The position numbers were made by a program, and so were the translations under genes. Of a stretch of 38,281 nt of DNA, positions 8,635 through 17,364 are shown in pieces. A model generated the notes under the pieces. The model saw only the letters and a list, made by a program, of their open reading frames with translations. It made no database searches and was not told the DNA's origin. The stretch comes from Rhodocyclaceae bacterium (lineage in GTDB: Bacteria > Pseudomonadota > Gammaproteobacteria > Burkholderiales > Rhodocyclaceae): positions 1 to 38,281 of the forward strand of contig JAGTRP010000029.1 in assembly GCA_018261935.1 (NCBI GenBank), written 5' to 3'. Numbering within the stretch: the stretch's first letter is position 1; each line of letters begins with the position of its first letter.

Positions 8635-8958
8635 ATGAAGTTCGATCTGTCTCGCAGTCCCAGACTGGCGGCCGGAGCCCTGGCCATCCTGCTTCCCCTC
8701 GGCGCGGCCCAGGCCACCGATCTGTACGACAGCCTGAAGAGCCTGACTGCCCCGCCTCCCCCCGAGGCGAGGCAGCCTGCCGAATATCCCGCATCGACCG
8801 GACAGCCGGTCCCATCCGGCGCCCAGGGGCCGATCCGTTCGGATACGGCAACCGACCAGCCGGCAACCGCCCCCTCTGACCAGCCGGTCACCGACCAATC
8901 CGGCCAGCCCGTCGTCACCGATCCCGCGAAGCGCTCGGCCGGGGAACGCAGTCCCTAG
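8635..8958 (+). CDS. Small secreted Pro/Gln/Thr-rich hypothetical protein
   Basis: A 107-residue protein with a good ribosome binding site (AAGGAG) ahead of its ATG. Residues 1-27 form a signal peptide ending in A-Q-A, so the mature protein is about 80 residues and periplasmic or exported. The mature part starts with a short helix and then becomes low-complexity, with repeated S/T-D-Q-P and S-G-Q-P-V units. I recognise no family. The 3' end faces the HlyD-type gene with only 15 nt between the two stop codons. Functional linkage to the secretion operon cannot be shown. Confidence 0.65.
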   Translation: MKFDLSRSPRLAAGALAILLPLGAAQATDLYDSLKSLTAPPPPEARQPAEYPASTGQPVPSGAQGPIRSDTATDQPATAPSDQPVTDQSGQPVVTDPAKRSAGERSP

Positions 8959-8973
8959 CGCTTTACGCCCACC

Positions 8974-10347
8974 CTACCCCCCGATATCCCGGAAGGGGTC
9001 CAGGGCGAGGTCGATGAGGCGGCGCTTGCGGACCACGATTTCCGCCGCCGCCGTCATGCCGTAGCGCAGGGGGTAGCGGGTCTCCCCCACCTGGTAATGA
9101 TCCCGCAGCAGGGTGACGCGCCCCTCGTACACCGGCTGCTTGCTCTGGGGCGACGGCTTGGTGGCGGGGGAAATGTATCCCAGGGTCCCGTCGATGAGGC
9201 CGTAGCGCTGGTATGGAAAAGCGTTGAATTTGAGCTTCACCGGCAGCCCCTCCTTGAGGAAGGCCCGGTCGTGCTCGGCAATCTCGATCTTGAGGACGGG
9301 ACGGGCATTTTTGGGGGCGATGCCGCCTAACGGCGCGTTGGCCTGGATCTTGTCCCCCGGCTGGGTGGAAGTGACGTCGGTCATGACCCCATCCACCGGC
9401 GCGACGATGAGCAGGAAATTGTCCTTGTCGATATTCTCGAAGCGGATGCGGGCGGCGGCATCAGCCACCAGGCGGGCCGTCTGCAGCTGCAGCCGCAGCT
9501 TCTCCTCGGTGTTGGCCATCTCCTTGCTGGCCGCCTCGTACTGCAGGCGCAGCTTGGCGAGTTCCTGGCCGCTGGTCTCCAGCTGGGACTTGGCCTGCTC
9601 GTATTCCAGCCCCTGCCGGGCGGTCAGCTCGTTGAGCCGGGACTGGGCCACCCGGTAGGCGTTGTCGGCTGCCATCAAGGCGTTCTTCTTGCTCTCCACC
9701 TGCAGCTGGGACACCCCGCCCCCGCCGGGGGTGGCGAAGAGGCGGGCATACTTGTCGGCCTCGTCCTTGGCGGCGTCCCGGGCCCGGCGGGCATCCTCCA
9801 GCAGGCTGCGAGCCTCCTGGCCCTGGGCTCGCTGGCCCTCCGCCAGCTTCGACGTGCCCTCGGACACCCGCCGCTGATGCTGGTGCTCCTCCACATCCAT
9901 CTGCTCCTTCAGGGCCGCCACCCGGCGCTCCATGAGGGCCTTCTTTTCCGGGAACTGCCGCCACTCCCGCTCGGCGTCCTCCAGCTTCAACTGGGCGTTG
10001 AGGGCATTGGTGGCGGCCTCGATGGCGCCCCGGGCGTTGAGCCGGGCCAGCACGTCGCCCTTCGACACCGGCTGGCCCTCGGCGATGTAGATGTTGGCCA
10101 GCTCCCCATCCACCGGCGCGTAAACCCGCCGCACGTCGGACTCGGGCCAGAGGGTGCCAGGGGCGGTGACGATCACATCCACCCGCCCGAAGAAGGACCA
10201 GACCAGCCCGCACAGCACCAGGGCCAGCAGGACCACCACGATGGCCTGGGCAAGGCGCGAAGGCTCCGCCGTGAGGATGGCGACGCCCTCGGCGCTGTGA
10301 TCCCCGAGGGCCTCGGCCAGAGGCTTAAGGCGACTGTCCTTGTTCAT
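8974..10347 (-). CDS. HlyD-family periplasmic adaptor of type I secretion
   Basis: A 457-residue membrane fusion protein that links an inner-membrane ABC exporter to the outer-membrane channel. One transmembrane helix lies near the N-terminus (about residues 30-52). It is followed by the first half of a lipoyl/barrel-sandwich domain (V-Y-A-P-V-D-G-E-L), a long Ala/Glu/Arg/Leu-rich coiled coil (about 120-310), the second lipoyl half (V-A-P-V-D-G-V-M-T-D), and a beta-barrel region. The C-terminus (Y-G-M-T-A-A-A-E-I-V) matches the HlyD signature region. It overlaps the upstream FHA gene by 23 nt, so it is the last gene of the minus-strand operon. No ABC transporter gene adjoins it; the only one in the window is the broken gene at 36258. 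Confidence 0.92.
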   Translation of the reverse strand: MNKDSRLKPLAEALGDHSAEGVAILTAEPSRLAQAIVVVLLALVLCGLVWSFFGRVDVIVTAPGTLWPESDVRRVYAPVDGELANIYIAEGQPVSKGDVLARLNARGAIEAATNALNAQLKLEDAEREWRQFPEKKALMERRVAALKEQMDVEEHQHQRRVSEGTSKLAEGQRAQGQEARSLLEDARRARDAAKDEADKYARLFATPGGGGVSQLQVESKKNALMAADNAYRVAQSRLNELTARQGLEYEQAKSQLETSGQELAKLRLQYEAASKEMANTEEKLRLQLQTARLVADAAARIRFENIDKDNFLLIVAPVDGVMTDVTSTQPGDKIQANAPLGGIAPKNARPVLKIEIAEHDRAFLKEGLPVKLKFNAFPYQRYGLIDGTLGYISPATKPSPQSKQPVYEGRVTLLRDHYQVGETRYPLRYGMTAAAEIVVRKRRLIDLALDPFRDIGG

Positions 10348-12823
10348 CGCTGCGCTCTCCTATCAGGGCCAGCTTGGCCTTCAGGACGGCCGGCTCCAGG
10401 GTATTGCGCAGCTCCTGCAGGGAACGGCGCTGGGACTCGGCTTCGGCCTCGATCTCGTTCTGGAGCTTGGTCCAGGTTGGGGGAATGTCGACCTTCTGCC
10501 GGGCGTAGATGCGCCGGCTGCGCTGGAGACTGTCCCGGGATTCGGCCAGAAGCCGGGCCTGGCCGCGAAACCGGGGCGAGACGGCCGATTCCGCCTGCTG
10601 CTCCCCGGCGATCCCGCCGCTTTCCCGGTACTGGGTCCACAGGGCCTGGGCCCGGTTCGTCAGCCCCTGGCCCCAGCCCAGGACCTTGTCCCGGCCAGCG
10701 CCGAGGCCGGTCTCCGTGGCCTGCAGGAAATAGACGTCCCGGTCGGGGTCGAGATCGGTGTAGAAGGCCAGCAGGCGCTCGTCGTAGCCCTGCCCGCCCT
10801 GGGCCTTCTGCAATTGGGCGAAGCCATCGACGATGGCCTTGCGGCGGGCCAGCTCCCGCTCGGCCATGTCCTTCCAGGGGCCGGCGGCGAGCTGCTGGAG
10901 GCCGGCGAAGGCCTGGTCGGTGCGGCCATCCCGCCAGGCCTGGTCCACCGTCTCGTACTGGCGCAGCACATCGGCGGGGGGCAGCCGGCCGCTGGCCGCC
11001 AGGGCCTGGAACCGGGCGGCGAAGGGCGGCGTGGAAAAGCGCGCCCCGGCCAGTAGGGGCACCAGCCGGTCCAGACGCCGGGCCCGCATCTCGGCATCGA
11101 TCCGCAGGTAGCGGCGCAGGTCCTCCCGCACCGAGTCCAGGCCCCCGAGCCGGGGATATTTCTCGCCATATTCCTGGAGGATGGCTTCCAGGGCCTGGGG
11201 GCGGTCCTGGTTCAATTCCGTGGCAATGGCCCCCTTCAAGCGCTCGATGGCCGCCAGATACACCGCGTCGTCGCTCTGGAGCTTGCGCAGGTGGCTCAGG
11301 GCCTCGGCGTAGGGGTCCCGGAAATCGGGCACCAGGGACGAGATGGTCTCGAAGGCCCGCTGGTGCCGGGGCGGATCGTCGTTCCAGCCCTGCAGGAGGG
11401 CCTTGATGCCGTCCTCGTCCCGGTAGATGCGGATCGGCGCCTCGGCCCCGCCCCGGCTCCCCACGAAGCGCTCCAGATTCCCCATCCATTCCAGCTCGCC
11501 CACCAGGGCCAGGAGATCCTCGCTGCCGCCGGCGCGGCTTCTCGTGGCGGCCAGGGCCGCGCCCGCCCGGTCGTACTGCCGGGCCTTGAGCAGGGCCAGC
11601 CAGGGGGGGATGTCGGCCCGGAGGATCGCCTCGGTGGCCAGGGCCTTCAGCTCCCCGCCATCCGGGTGGCCCGCCAGGTAGCGGCTGGCCACAGTGGCGG
11701 CCCGGGCATAGTCGCCGCTCTCCAGCAAGCCTTTCAATTCCCGCTCCGGCGCCCCCCGGAAATACGCGGCGGCGGCCACCAGCCCGAGGACGGCCACCAG
11801 GGCGGCCCCGCCGGCCAGGACCCGGCGCGGTATACCGCCGGCACCGCCGATGAAGGCCTCCTTCAGTTCCGACAGGAAGACCGCCCACCGGGGCCGCTTG
11901 CGGCCGCCGGCCGGGCCCGGGGCATCGGCGTGCGCCGGCGCCTCGTCGTTCACCTCATCATCCTGGTGGGGCGCGGGGTCCACGCAGAAGATGTCGAGGA
12001 AAGAGTCGGCGGCGGCCACGAAGGTCGTCTTCTCCGCCTCGGCGCCATCCCCGGCCCCACCCGGAGTTCCCGGGCTCACCCGGGTGACGGTGGGATCGCT
12101 GGCCGCCTCCTTCTGGAGGCTCACCCGATAGACGAAATGGTGGCCGCCGAAGGCCACCACGTCTCCTTCCCGGAGGGGGACGGCGTGCTCGTCCAGGCGC
12201 TTGCCCGAAACCAGGGTACCGTTGGTGCTGCCCAGGTCCTCGATGAAGGGGGTCGCGCCCTTCTGGAAAATATGGGCATGGCGGCGGGACAGGTAATTCA
12301 CCTGGTGGGGATAGTCGTCCCGATAGCGGGCGAAGGCCTCGTCGGACTTGCTGACCAGGAAGGGGAAGGAGGTGATGACCACGGGCTGGAGTCCGAGGTC
12401 GCCCCGCTCCGGGGTCAGGGTCAGGCTGACCAGGCGGGCGGCGGCGGTCGGCTTTTCCGGGCCGGTCGCCAGGCGCACCCGGTACGACAGTTCCCCGCCG
12501 AAGCAGAGCTCGTCGCCATCCCGCAGCCGGCTGGGCTTTTCCCGCACGGCGACGCCGTTGACCGTCGTCCCGTTCTTGCTGTCCAGGTCGGCCACATAGA
12601 CGTAGCCTTGCTCGGAGAAAATCCTGGCGTGCCGGCGCGACAGGACAGCCACGGGCCCCGGATCGTAGGAAGCGAAGGGGGCTTCGTTCCGCCCGATGGC
12701 GAACAAGCTCCCGTCAATGGCGATGTCGCCCAGCTCCGGATGGGATATGGGCTCCAGCACGACATGGGGTTCCCGGGCCGGCGGCGCCCGTGTCTCGGCC
12801 ATCGCTGCCTGGTCAGGGGCCAT
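10325..12823 (-). CDS. Double-FHA domain transmembrane protein
   Basis: An 832-residue protein with two forkhead-associated domains at the cytoplasmic N-terminus. FHA1 (about residues 18-115) has the full set: I-G-R-N, S-R-R-H-A and S-K-N-G-T. FHA2 (about 150-240) keeps S-R-R-H-A and S-T-N-G-T but has lost the G-R pair. FHA domains bind phosphothreonine peptides. A linker leads to one transmembrane helix at about 335-353. The remaining 480 residues are helical, Arg/Leu/Ala-rich and probably periplasmic. It lies 18 nt after the outer-membrane factor gene and overlaps the HlyD gene. The kinase at 19728 and phosphatase at 23016 are plausible partners. The domain calls are firm; the role as a phosphorylation-dependent gate is inferred. 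Confidence 0.88.
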   Translation of the reverse strand: MAPDQAAMAETRAPPAREPHVVLEPISHPELGDIAIDGSLFAIGRNEAPFASYDPGPVAVLSRRHARIFSEQGYVYVADLDSKNGTTVNGVAVREKPSRLRDGDELCFGGELSYRVRLATGPEKPTAAARLVSLTLTPERGDLGLQPVVITSFPFLVSKSDEAFARYRDDYPHQVNYLSRRHAHIFQKGATPFIEDLGSTNGTLVSGKRLDEHAVPLREGDVVAFGGHHFVYRVSLQKEAASDPTVTRVSPGTPGGAGDGAEAEKTTFVAAADSFLDIFCVDPAPHQDDEVNDEAPAHADAPGPAGGRKRPRWAVFLSELKEAFIGGAGGIPRRVLAGGAALVAVLGLVAAAAYFRGAPERELKGLLESGDYARAATVASRYLAGHPDGGELKALATEAILRADIPPWLALLKARQYDRAGAALAATRSRAGGSEDLLALVGELEWMGNLERFVGSRGGAEAPIRIYRDEDGIKALLQGWNDDPPRHQRAFETISSLVPDFRDPYAEALSHLRKLQSDDAVYLAAIERLKGAIATELNQDRPQALEAILQEYGEKYPRLGGLDSVREDLRRYLRIDAEMRARRLDRLVPLLAGARFSTPPFAARFQALAASGRLPPADVLRQYETVDQAWRDGRTDQAFAGLQQLAAGPWKDMAERELARRKAIVDGFAQLQKAQGGQGYDERLLAFYTDLDPDRDVYFLQATETGLGAGRDKVLGWGQGLTNRAQALWTQYRESGGIAGEQQAESAVSPRFRGQARLLAESRDSLQRSRRIYARQKVDIPPTWTKLQNEIEAEAESQRRSLQELRNTLEPAVLKAKLALIGERSDEQGQSP

Positions 12824-12841
12824 GTTTCGGGATCATCGGCT

Positions 12842-14269
12842 TCACTCGCTTTGGCTCTTCACATCCACCGGCGTCCACCCGCCCCCCAGGGCCTTGTAGA
12901 GGGTCACCGTGTCCGAAAGGATCTGCTGGTGATTGGCCAGCAAGGCGAGCTGCGCTGTCAGCAGGGAGCGTTCGCTCTCGAACACCTCCAGTTGGGAAAC
13001 CACGCCCTCCCTGAGCTGGGCCTGGATCTGCTCCGACACGACGCGCAGATGATCGGTCTGCTGCTGCAATTCGGTGCGCTGCTTGCGGTGGGCATCCAGG
13101 TTCACCAGGGCGTTCTCCACTTCCTCGAAGGCCGCCATCACCGCCTGCCGGTACTGCTGTTCGACGACCTTGGTCTGGGCTTCGCTGGTCTTGATGTGGG
13201 CCTTGATCCCAGGGTCGAACATGGGCAGGTTGATGCTGGGCATGAGGCCGAAGGTGAAGGACTTGAGCAGGGACGAGAGGGCGAAGCTGGCCGTGCCTCC
13301 CCGGGCCGTGAGGCTGATGGAGGGCAGCTGGGCGAGCTTGGCCTGCCCCACCAGATCGTAGGCCTCCAGGACCCGGTATTCCGCTGCGATGACGTCGGGC
13401 CGGCGCGCCAGCAGCTGGGCCGGCAGGCCGACGGGCACGGTAGGCAGCCGCACCCGGTCCTGGAGGCGGCCGGCGGGCACCTTGAACTCCCCGGCCGGCA
13501 CACCGATCAGGGTGGCGATGGCGTTCTCCGAGAGGTCCCGCAGGCGATGGAGCTCCAGCAGGTCGTTGGTGAGCCGGTTGATTTCGGCCCGCTGGCGCAG
13601 GACCTGGGTCTGGGGGATGAGGCCGTTCTTCAGCATGGCCTCGTAGATGGCCAGGATCTGCCGGTTCTTGTCCAGGGTCTGCTGTTGCTGTTCGATCTGC
13701 TCGTCGAATTGCCGGATCTGGAAATAGGCCGTGGACAGGTCGGCCACCAGGGTCAGGTAACCCGCCCGCCAGTCCGCCTCCGAAGCGCGGTACTCGGCCT
13801 TCTGGGCCTGGACGCCCTTTTCCACTTTGCCCCAGACGTCGATCTCCCAATTGAGCTGGGTGGCGACGTTGAATTGCTTGGTGAATTTCTGCCCGGTGGT
13901 TTTCTCGAAGCTGGCCCCCGCCCCCAGGTCGATGGTGGGCAAGGCGCCTGCCCGGGCCTCGCCGATGCCCGCCTGGGCCACCTGGATGCGGGCCGCCAGG
14001 ACCTTGAGATCGACGTTGCCGGCGATAGCCTTGTCCACCAGGCCGTCCAGGTAGGCGTCGCCGAATTCCCGCCACCAGTCCGGCACGATGGTCTCCGCCG
14101 CCGACACCGCGGCCGGCCGCGACCACTCGGCCTTGCCCGGGGTTTCGGGGCGCTGGTATTCGGGCATGCTGACGTCGGCGCAGCTGCAAAGGAAAGCGGC
14201 ACAGAGGGCGGCGAAGAGGGAATTCCCCAGGCGGCGGCTCAAGACGGAGGGAAGGCAGGCGGCGGGCAT
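12842..14269 (-). CDS. Outer-membrane efflux/secretion channel, NodT-type lipoprotein
   Basis: A 475-residue TolC-superfamily protein. The N-terminus is a signal sequence with a lipobox-like L-C-S-C, so the mature protein is probably acylated, as in the NodT/OprM branch. The diagnostic start of the mature region is present: W-W-R-E-F-G-D-A-Y-L-D-G-L-V-D-K-A, then N-V-D-L-K-V-L-A-A-R. Two repeats of the outer membrane efflux domain follow, with long helices that form the periplasmic tunnel. It lies 9 nt after the HD-GYP gene and 18 nt before the FHA gene. In this operon it is the natural exit channel for an ABC-HlyD exporter, although NodT-type proteins more often pair with RND pumps. Confidence 0.92.
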   Translation of the reverse strand: MPAACLPSVLSRRLGNSLFAALCAAFLCSCADVSMPEYQRPETPGKAEWSRPAAVSAAETIVPDWWREFGDAYLDGLVDKAIAGNVDLKVLAARIQVAQAGIGEARAGALPTIDLGAGASFEKTTGQKFTKQFNVATQLNWEIDVWGKVEKGVQAQKAEYRASEADWRAGYLTLVADLSTAYFQIRQFDEQIEQQQQTLDKNRQILAIYEAMLKNGLIPQTQVLRQRAEINRLTNDLLELHRLRDLSENAIATLIGVPAGEFKVPAGRLQDRVRLPTVPVGLPAQLLARRPDVIAAEYRVLEAYDLVGQAKLAQLPSISLTARGGTASFALSSLLKSFTFGLMPSINLPMFDPGIKAHIKTSEAQTKVVEQQYRQAVMAAFEEVENALVNLDAHRKQRTELQQQTDHLRVVSEQIQAQLREGVVSQLEVFESERSLLTAQLALLANHQQILSDTVTLYKALGGGWTPVDVKSQSE

Positions 14270-14278
14270 TTGGTGAAG

Positions 14279-16216
14279 TCACGCCGCCGCCCAGGCCCGG
14301 GCATCGACGAACACCTGGAACAGCCGGGAATCGAGATGCCCTGCCTCGCACTCCATGGCCATCAGGTCGAGGGCCAGCTCCGCCGGCATAGCCTTCTTGT
14401 AGGGGCGATCGCCGGCGGTGAGGGCATCGTAGATATCGCAGATGGTCAGGATACGGGTCTGCACCGGTATCTGGCCGCCCCGCAGGCCCATGGGATAGCC
14501 CGAGCCGTCCAGCTTCTCGTGGTGGCCATGGGCGATGGCGGGGACGCCGGCCAGGTCCCGGGTCCAGGGAATGAGGATCAGGAAGGAATAGGAATCCACC
14601 ACGTGGGACTCGATCTGGCGGCGCTCGTCGGGGGTCAGGCTGCCCTTGGTGACACTCAGGGCCAGGAACTCCGCCTCCTCCAGCAGGGGCGCCGCGGAGC
14701 CGTCCCCTTCGGGGTAGCGGTAGGCCAGGACATCCCGCAGCTCCGGCAGGATTTCGGTGTAGGAGATGGCCGGTTCGTTGGCGCGCCGGATGGCGTCGAG
14801 AAACCGGTCGAGGCGCCGGGACTCCTCGCCCAGCTCGCCGTCGATCCGTCCCTTTTCCGCCATGAAGGCCGCCCCGTCGCCCCCTTCCTCCAGACGGGAT
14901 GCGGCCAGGCGGCGATAGGCATTCCTTTCCAGGCAGGCCCGGGCGTACTTGAAGCGCTGCTCCAGGAGACGCATGTCGGCATGGTGGAGCTTCTTCTCCT
15001 TGCGCAGGACATGCTCCCGCACCCCCACCTTGCCGAAATCGTGGAGCAGGGCGGCATAGCGGATCTCCCGCACCTGCTCCTTGCTGAAGAGGATGTCGCG
15101 CAGATCGGGGCCGTCGGCCCGGTCCACCGCCTTGGCAAAACTCTCGGCATAGCCGGCGACCCGGAAGGAATGGCCCGCCGTCGCCGGATCCCGTTCCTCG
15201 ATGGCCTGCACGGAAGCCCGCACGAAGCCGTCCAGGAGGCGCTCGATATCCGAATAGAGCTGGAAATTCTTCAGGGCCACGGCGGTTTCCGCGCAGACCC
15301 CGGTCAGCATCTCCAGGTCCTCGCCCTTGAAGGCGCGGGGGTCCGAGGAGGTATCCACCTGGATGATGCCGAGGACTTCCCCCTCCAGGACGAGGGGAAC
15401 GCACATGACGCTGCGGATGGCCTGGGCCACGATGGAATCCTGGGTGCCGAAATGGCGGTCCGACAGGGTATCCACCGAGAGGATGGCCTGCTTCCCGTTG
15501 AGGACTTCATCCACGATGGTGTGGGAAATCCTCACCGTCGCCGGGTCCTCCACGGTGCCGTCCCGCCGGCGGGCGGCAGCGGGCTTCGGCGCCTCGTCCT
15601 TGCCGTCCCGCAGCAGGATGAAGGCCCGCTCGGCCAGGGGGAAGAGGTCGAAGATCAGGTTCATGATCTTCTCGATCAGGGTGGCGCGGTCGGTCACCGC
15701 CCCCAGGGCGATGCCCACCTGGGCCATGGCGTGGAGTTTCTGGACGGTCGCCTGGACATCCCCCAGGGCCGCGGCCTGGGGGGCTTCCAGGGGGGTCGAG
15801 TACTGGGTGGCGTCCACCGACTTGGTGATGACGGCAGGCGTGCTTTCCTGCACCGGCGCCATCAGGGAATGGAAAACGACCTGGACCGAGGACAGGAAGA
15901 GTTCGTCCCCGTCCTGCAGGGGGCGCCAGATGCCGGGCTGCAGCCGGCTGCCGTTTACGAAGGTGCCGTTGAAGGAGTGGAGGTCCTCCGCATAGTAGCC
16001 ATCCCCCCGCCGCACGATGCGCGCGTGGCGCCGGCTGACGGTGTGCTCGGGGATGCAGAGGAACAGATCGGACGCCAGGGAATCCTGCTGGTCGCGCCCG
16101 ATGACGACTTCGTCGTGGATAGGAAACAGGGTCGATGCCAGCTTGCCGGTGCCGGTGACTTCCAGGTACGCCGTCACTGCGCCGACTGGCTCGGCAAGCG
16201 TCGTTGTTTTTTCCAT
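14279..16216 (-). CDS. FHA-GAF-HD-GYP signalling protein
   Basis: A 645-residue cytoplasmic signalling protein. An N-terminal FHA domain (about residues 25-110) has V-I-G-R-D, S-R-R-H-A and S-F-N-G-T. A GAF domain spans about 145-310. The C-terminal HD-GYP phosphodiesterase domain has H392-D393 in L-L-H-D-F-G-K, then H-H-E-K-L-D-G-S-G-Y-P with G573-Y574-P575, and D-I-Y-D-A-L-T. HD-GYP enzymes hydrolyse cyclic di-GMP. The H392-to-GYP distance of about 180 residues is unusually long because of an insertion of roughly 110-130 charged residues. It combines phosphothreonine recognition with second-messenger turnover in one chain. It sits downstream of three peptide genes and a hairpin. Confidence 0.9.
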   Translation of the reverse strand: MEKTTTLAEPVGAVTAYLEVTGTGKLASTLFPIHDEVVIGRDQQDSLASDLFLCIPEHTVSRRHARIVRRGDGYYAEDLHSFNGTFVNGSRLQPGIWRPLQDGDELFLSSVQVVFHSLMAPVQESTPAVITKSVDATQYSTPLEAPQAAALGDVQATVQKLHAMAQVGIALGAVTDRATLIEKIMNLIFDLFPLAERAFILLRDGKDEAPKPAAARRRDGTVEDPATVRISHTIVDEVLNGKQAILSVDTLSDRHFGTQDSIVAQAIRSVMCVPLVLEGEVLGIIQVDTSSDPRAFKGEDLEMLTGVCAETAVALKNFQLYSDIERLLDGFVRASVQAIEERDPATAGHSFRVAGYAESFAKAVDRADGPDLRDILFSKEQVREIRYAALLHDFGKVGVREHVLRKEKKLHHADMRLLEQRFKYARACLERNAYRRLAASRLEEGGDGAAFMAEKGRIDGELGEESRRLDRFLDAIRRANEPAISYTEILPELRDVLAYRYPEGDGSAAPLLEEAEFLALSVTKGSLTPDERRQIESHVVDSYSFLILIPWTRDLAGVPAIAHGHHEKLDGSGYPMGLRGGQIPVQTRILTICDIYDALTAGDRPYKKAMPAELALDLMAMECEAGHLDSRLFQVFVDARAWAAA

Positions 16217-16318
16217 TTCACCGCCCTTCGCCGGATCTGCCGGATGCGGAAGGTCGAATCAGATCGATCACTGAACTTTGGCACTGGCCGCCAGCGCCAG
16301 TTCCGGCCGGCTCCGGAT

Positions 16319-16348
16319 GGCGCCGGAGACCCGAAGGCCTCCGGCGCC
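16319..16348 (-). terminator. Strong UUCG-loop hairpin after peptide gene B1
   Basis: Read on the minus strand, a 13-bp stem (one G-T wobble) closes on a TTCG tetraloop, starting 5 nt after the B1 stop codon. There is no T-run, so it may partly terminate transcription or protect the 3' end of the peptide mRNA from decay, which would keep expression of the peptides above that of the downstream export genes. Confidence 0.6.
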
Positions 16349-16353
16349 CGGGC

Positions 16354-16626
16354 TCAGAGGACGACGCCCGCAGTCGCCCGCTGGAGCGGGCTGACATCCA
16401 GCCGCAGAGGGCCGAAGTCGGCGCCGATGACGCCCACGTTGTTGAGGGCGTTGACCCGAACATCCTGGAACTGGTTGATGTTCTGGTTCACATTGACCTC
16501 GACATTGGCGAAGGAACCGGCAACGGTCGGCCCCAGGGGCCGGCCGGCGCCGCCGCGCACCGCGCGGCAGGCCGGGTCGTCGAGTTCCCGCTGGTGGGCG
16601 AGATCGCGGATCATGAGAGTGGACAT
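16354..16626 (-). CDS. Double-glycine leader peptide B1
   Basis: A 90-residue precursor. The leader is 26 residues and ends A-V-R-G-G, with L9, L15 and D16 as in the other five peptides of the window. The mature 64-residue part starts A-G-R-P and contains an Asn/Gln-rich stretch, V-N-V-N-Q-N-I-N-Q-F-Q-D-V, then hydrophobic beta-prone sequence. It shares I-N-Q-F-Q-x-V with peptide B2 at 22713. The ribosome binding site is AGGAGAAC. It is third in the operon, after two type A peptides and a G+C-rich hairpin. Double-glycine leaders are normally recognised and cut by C39 peptidase domains of ABC exporters. The function of the mature peptide is unknown. Confidence 0.8.
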   Translation of the reverse strand: MSTLMIRDLAHQRELDDPACRAVRGGAGRPLGPTVAGSFANVEVNVNQNINQFQDVRVNALNNVGVIGADFGPLRLDVSPLQRATAGVVL

Positions 16627-16645
16627 GGCTGTTCTCCTGTGAGGT

Positions 16646-16670
16646 GGGGGCGGCCGGGCCGGCCGCCCCC
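16646..16670 (-). terminator. G+C-rich hairpin between peptide genes A2 and B1
   Basis: GGGGGCGGCC (16646-16655) pairs perfectly with GGCCGCCCCC (16661-16670) over a 5-nt loop. It lies just after the type A peptide gene, like the hairpin at 22376-22410 after A3. It has no T-run and is more likely a partial terminator or mRNA-stabilising structure than a full stop. Confidence 0.55.
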
Positions 16671-16679
16671 GGACGGGAC

Positions 16680-16952
16680 TTAGAACCGGACGACGCTATT
16701 GCTGGCGGTCTGGGTCGGCTTCACCGTCGAAGTGATGCGGTCCGAGAAGGCGACGTTGTTGCCGTTGGCGTTGAAGACGTCCTGGCTCTGGCCGATCTCC
16801 TGGACAGCGCTGAGGGACGAGTCGTGCTTGGACCCATCGTAATAGGACCAGAAGGACGGCAGGCCTTTGTACATGCCGCCTTGAACGGCGCCCATGGCCT
16901 TGGCGTCGAGGTTTTCGCTACGGGACAGATCGTGGATCAAAAGGGTTTTCAT
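16680..16952 (-). CDS. Double-glycine leader peptide A2
   Basis: A 90-residue precursor almost identical to A1 (16985-17257) and A3 (22093-22368). The 26-residue leader (M-K-T-L-L-I-H-D-L-S at its start) ends A-V-Q-G-G. The 64-residue mature part begins M-Y-K-G-L-P-S-F-W, has the central I-G-Q-S-Q-D-V-F-N-A-N-G-N-N, and ends in V-V-R-F. There are no cysteines, so disulphide or lanthionine bridges are excluded. It lies 32 nt after A1 with a conserved CGGAGAACTGCC translation-start region. It is probably exported by a type I system; activity is unknown. Confidence 0.87.
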   Translation of the reverse strand: MKTLLIHDLSRSENLDAKAMGAVQGGMYKGLPSFWSYYDGSKHDSSLSAVQEIGQSQDVFNANGNNVAFSDRITSTVKPTQTASNSVVRF

Positions 16953-16984
16953 GGCAGTTCTCCGAAAGGGATTGGGGTAGGGAA

Positions 16985-17257
16985 TCAGAAACGGGTGACG
17001 CTGTTGCTGGCGGTCTGGGTCGGATTGACCGTGGAGGAAATCTTCTCGGCGAAGGCGACGTTGTTGCCGTTGGCGTTGAAGACATCCTGGCTCTGGCCGA
17101 TCTCCTGGAGGGCTTTGATGGACGAGTCGTGCTTGGACTCGTCGCGGGACAGCCAGAAGGACGGCAGGCCCTTGTACATGCCGCCTTGGACGGCGGCCAT
17201 GGCCTTGGCGTCGAGGTTTTCGGTACGGGACAGATCGTGGATCAAAAGGGTTTTCAT
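16985..17257 (-). CDS. Double-glycine leader peptide A1, first gene of the minus-strand operon
   Basis: A 90-residue precursor whose real start is the ATG at 17255-17257, preceded by AGGAG; the frame is open further upstream, but that region holds the sigma-54 promoter. The leader is 26 residues, ending A-V-Q-G-G after A-K-A-M-A. The mature peptide begins M-Y-K-G-L-P-S-F-W-L and ends S-V-T-R-F. It differs from A2 mainly around residues 35-50 and at the C-terminus. As the first gene behind the strong conserved promoter at 17320-17335, it should be the most highly transcribed gene of the operon. Its leader mRNA (about 52 nt) is nearly the same as that of A3. Confidence 0.87.
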   Translation of the reverse strand: MKTLLIHDLSRTENLDAKAMAAVQGGMYKGLPSFWLSRDESKHDSSIKALQEIGQSQDVFNANGNNVAFAEKISSTVNPTQTASNSVTRF

Positions 17258-17319
17258 GACAGTTCTCCTAACAGGGGTTGGGTTTGAAAATGAGCATTGT
17301 TGCGCTCGGGGACCAATAC

Positions 17320-17335
17320 AGCAGGGGGCGTGCCA
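17320..17335 (-). promoter_or_regulatory. Sigma-54 promoter of the minus-strand peptide/export operon
   Basis: On the minus strand this reads TGGCACGCCCCCTGCT, against the sigma-54 consensus TGGCACG-N4-TTGC(A/T), with one mismatch. The GG and GC doublets are in register. The start of transcription is expected near 17309, leaving a 5' leader of about 52 nt before A1. An identical 16-mer precedes peptide gene A3. Confidence 0.88.
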
Positions 17336-17364
17336 ACCCCTGGCCAGCGCCACGAAAATAATTT

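Noticed and set aside
11291-16642. Very long open frame (over 1,700 codons) on the plus strand opposite the secretion operon
   Set aside because: It is the antisense of three well-supported genes with FHA, OMF and HD-GYP motifs; its translation is Gly/Gln/His/Val-rich with no domain. It is a product of high G+C content.
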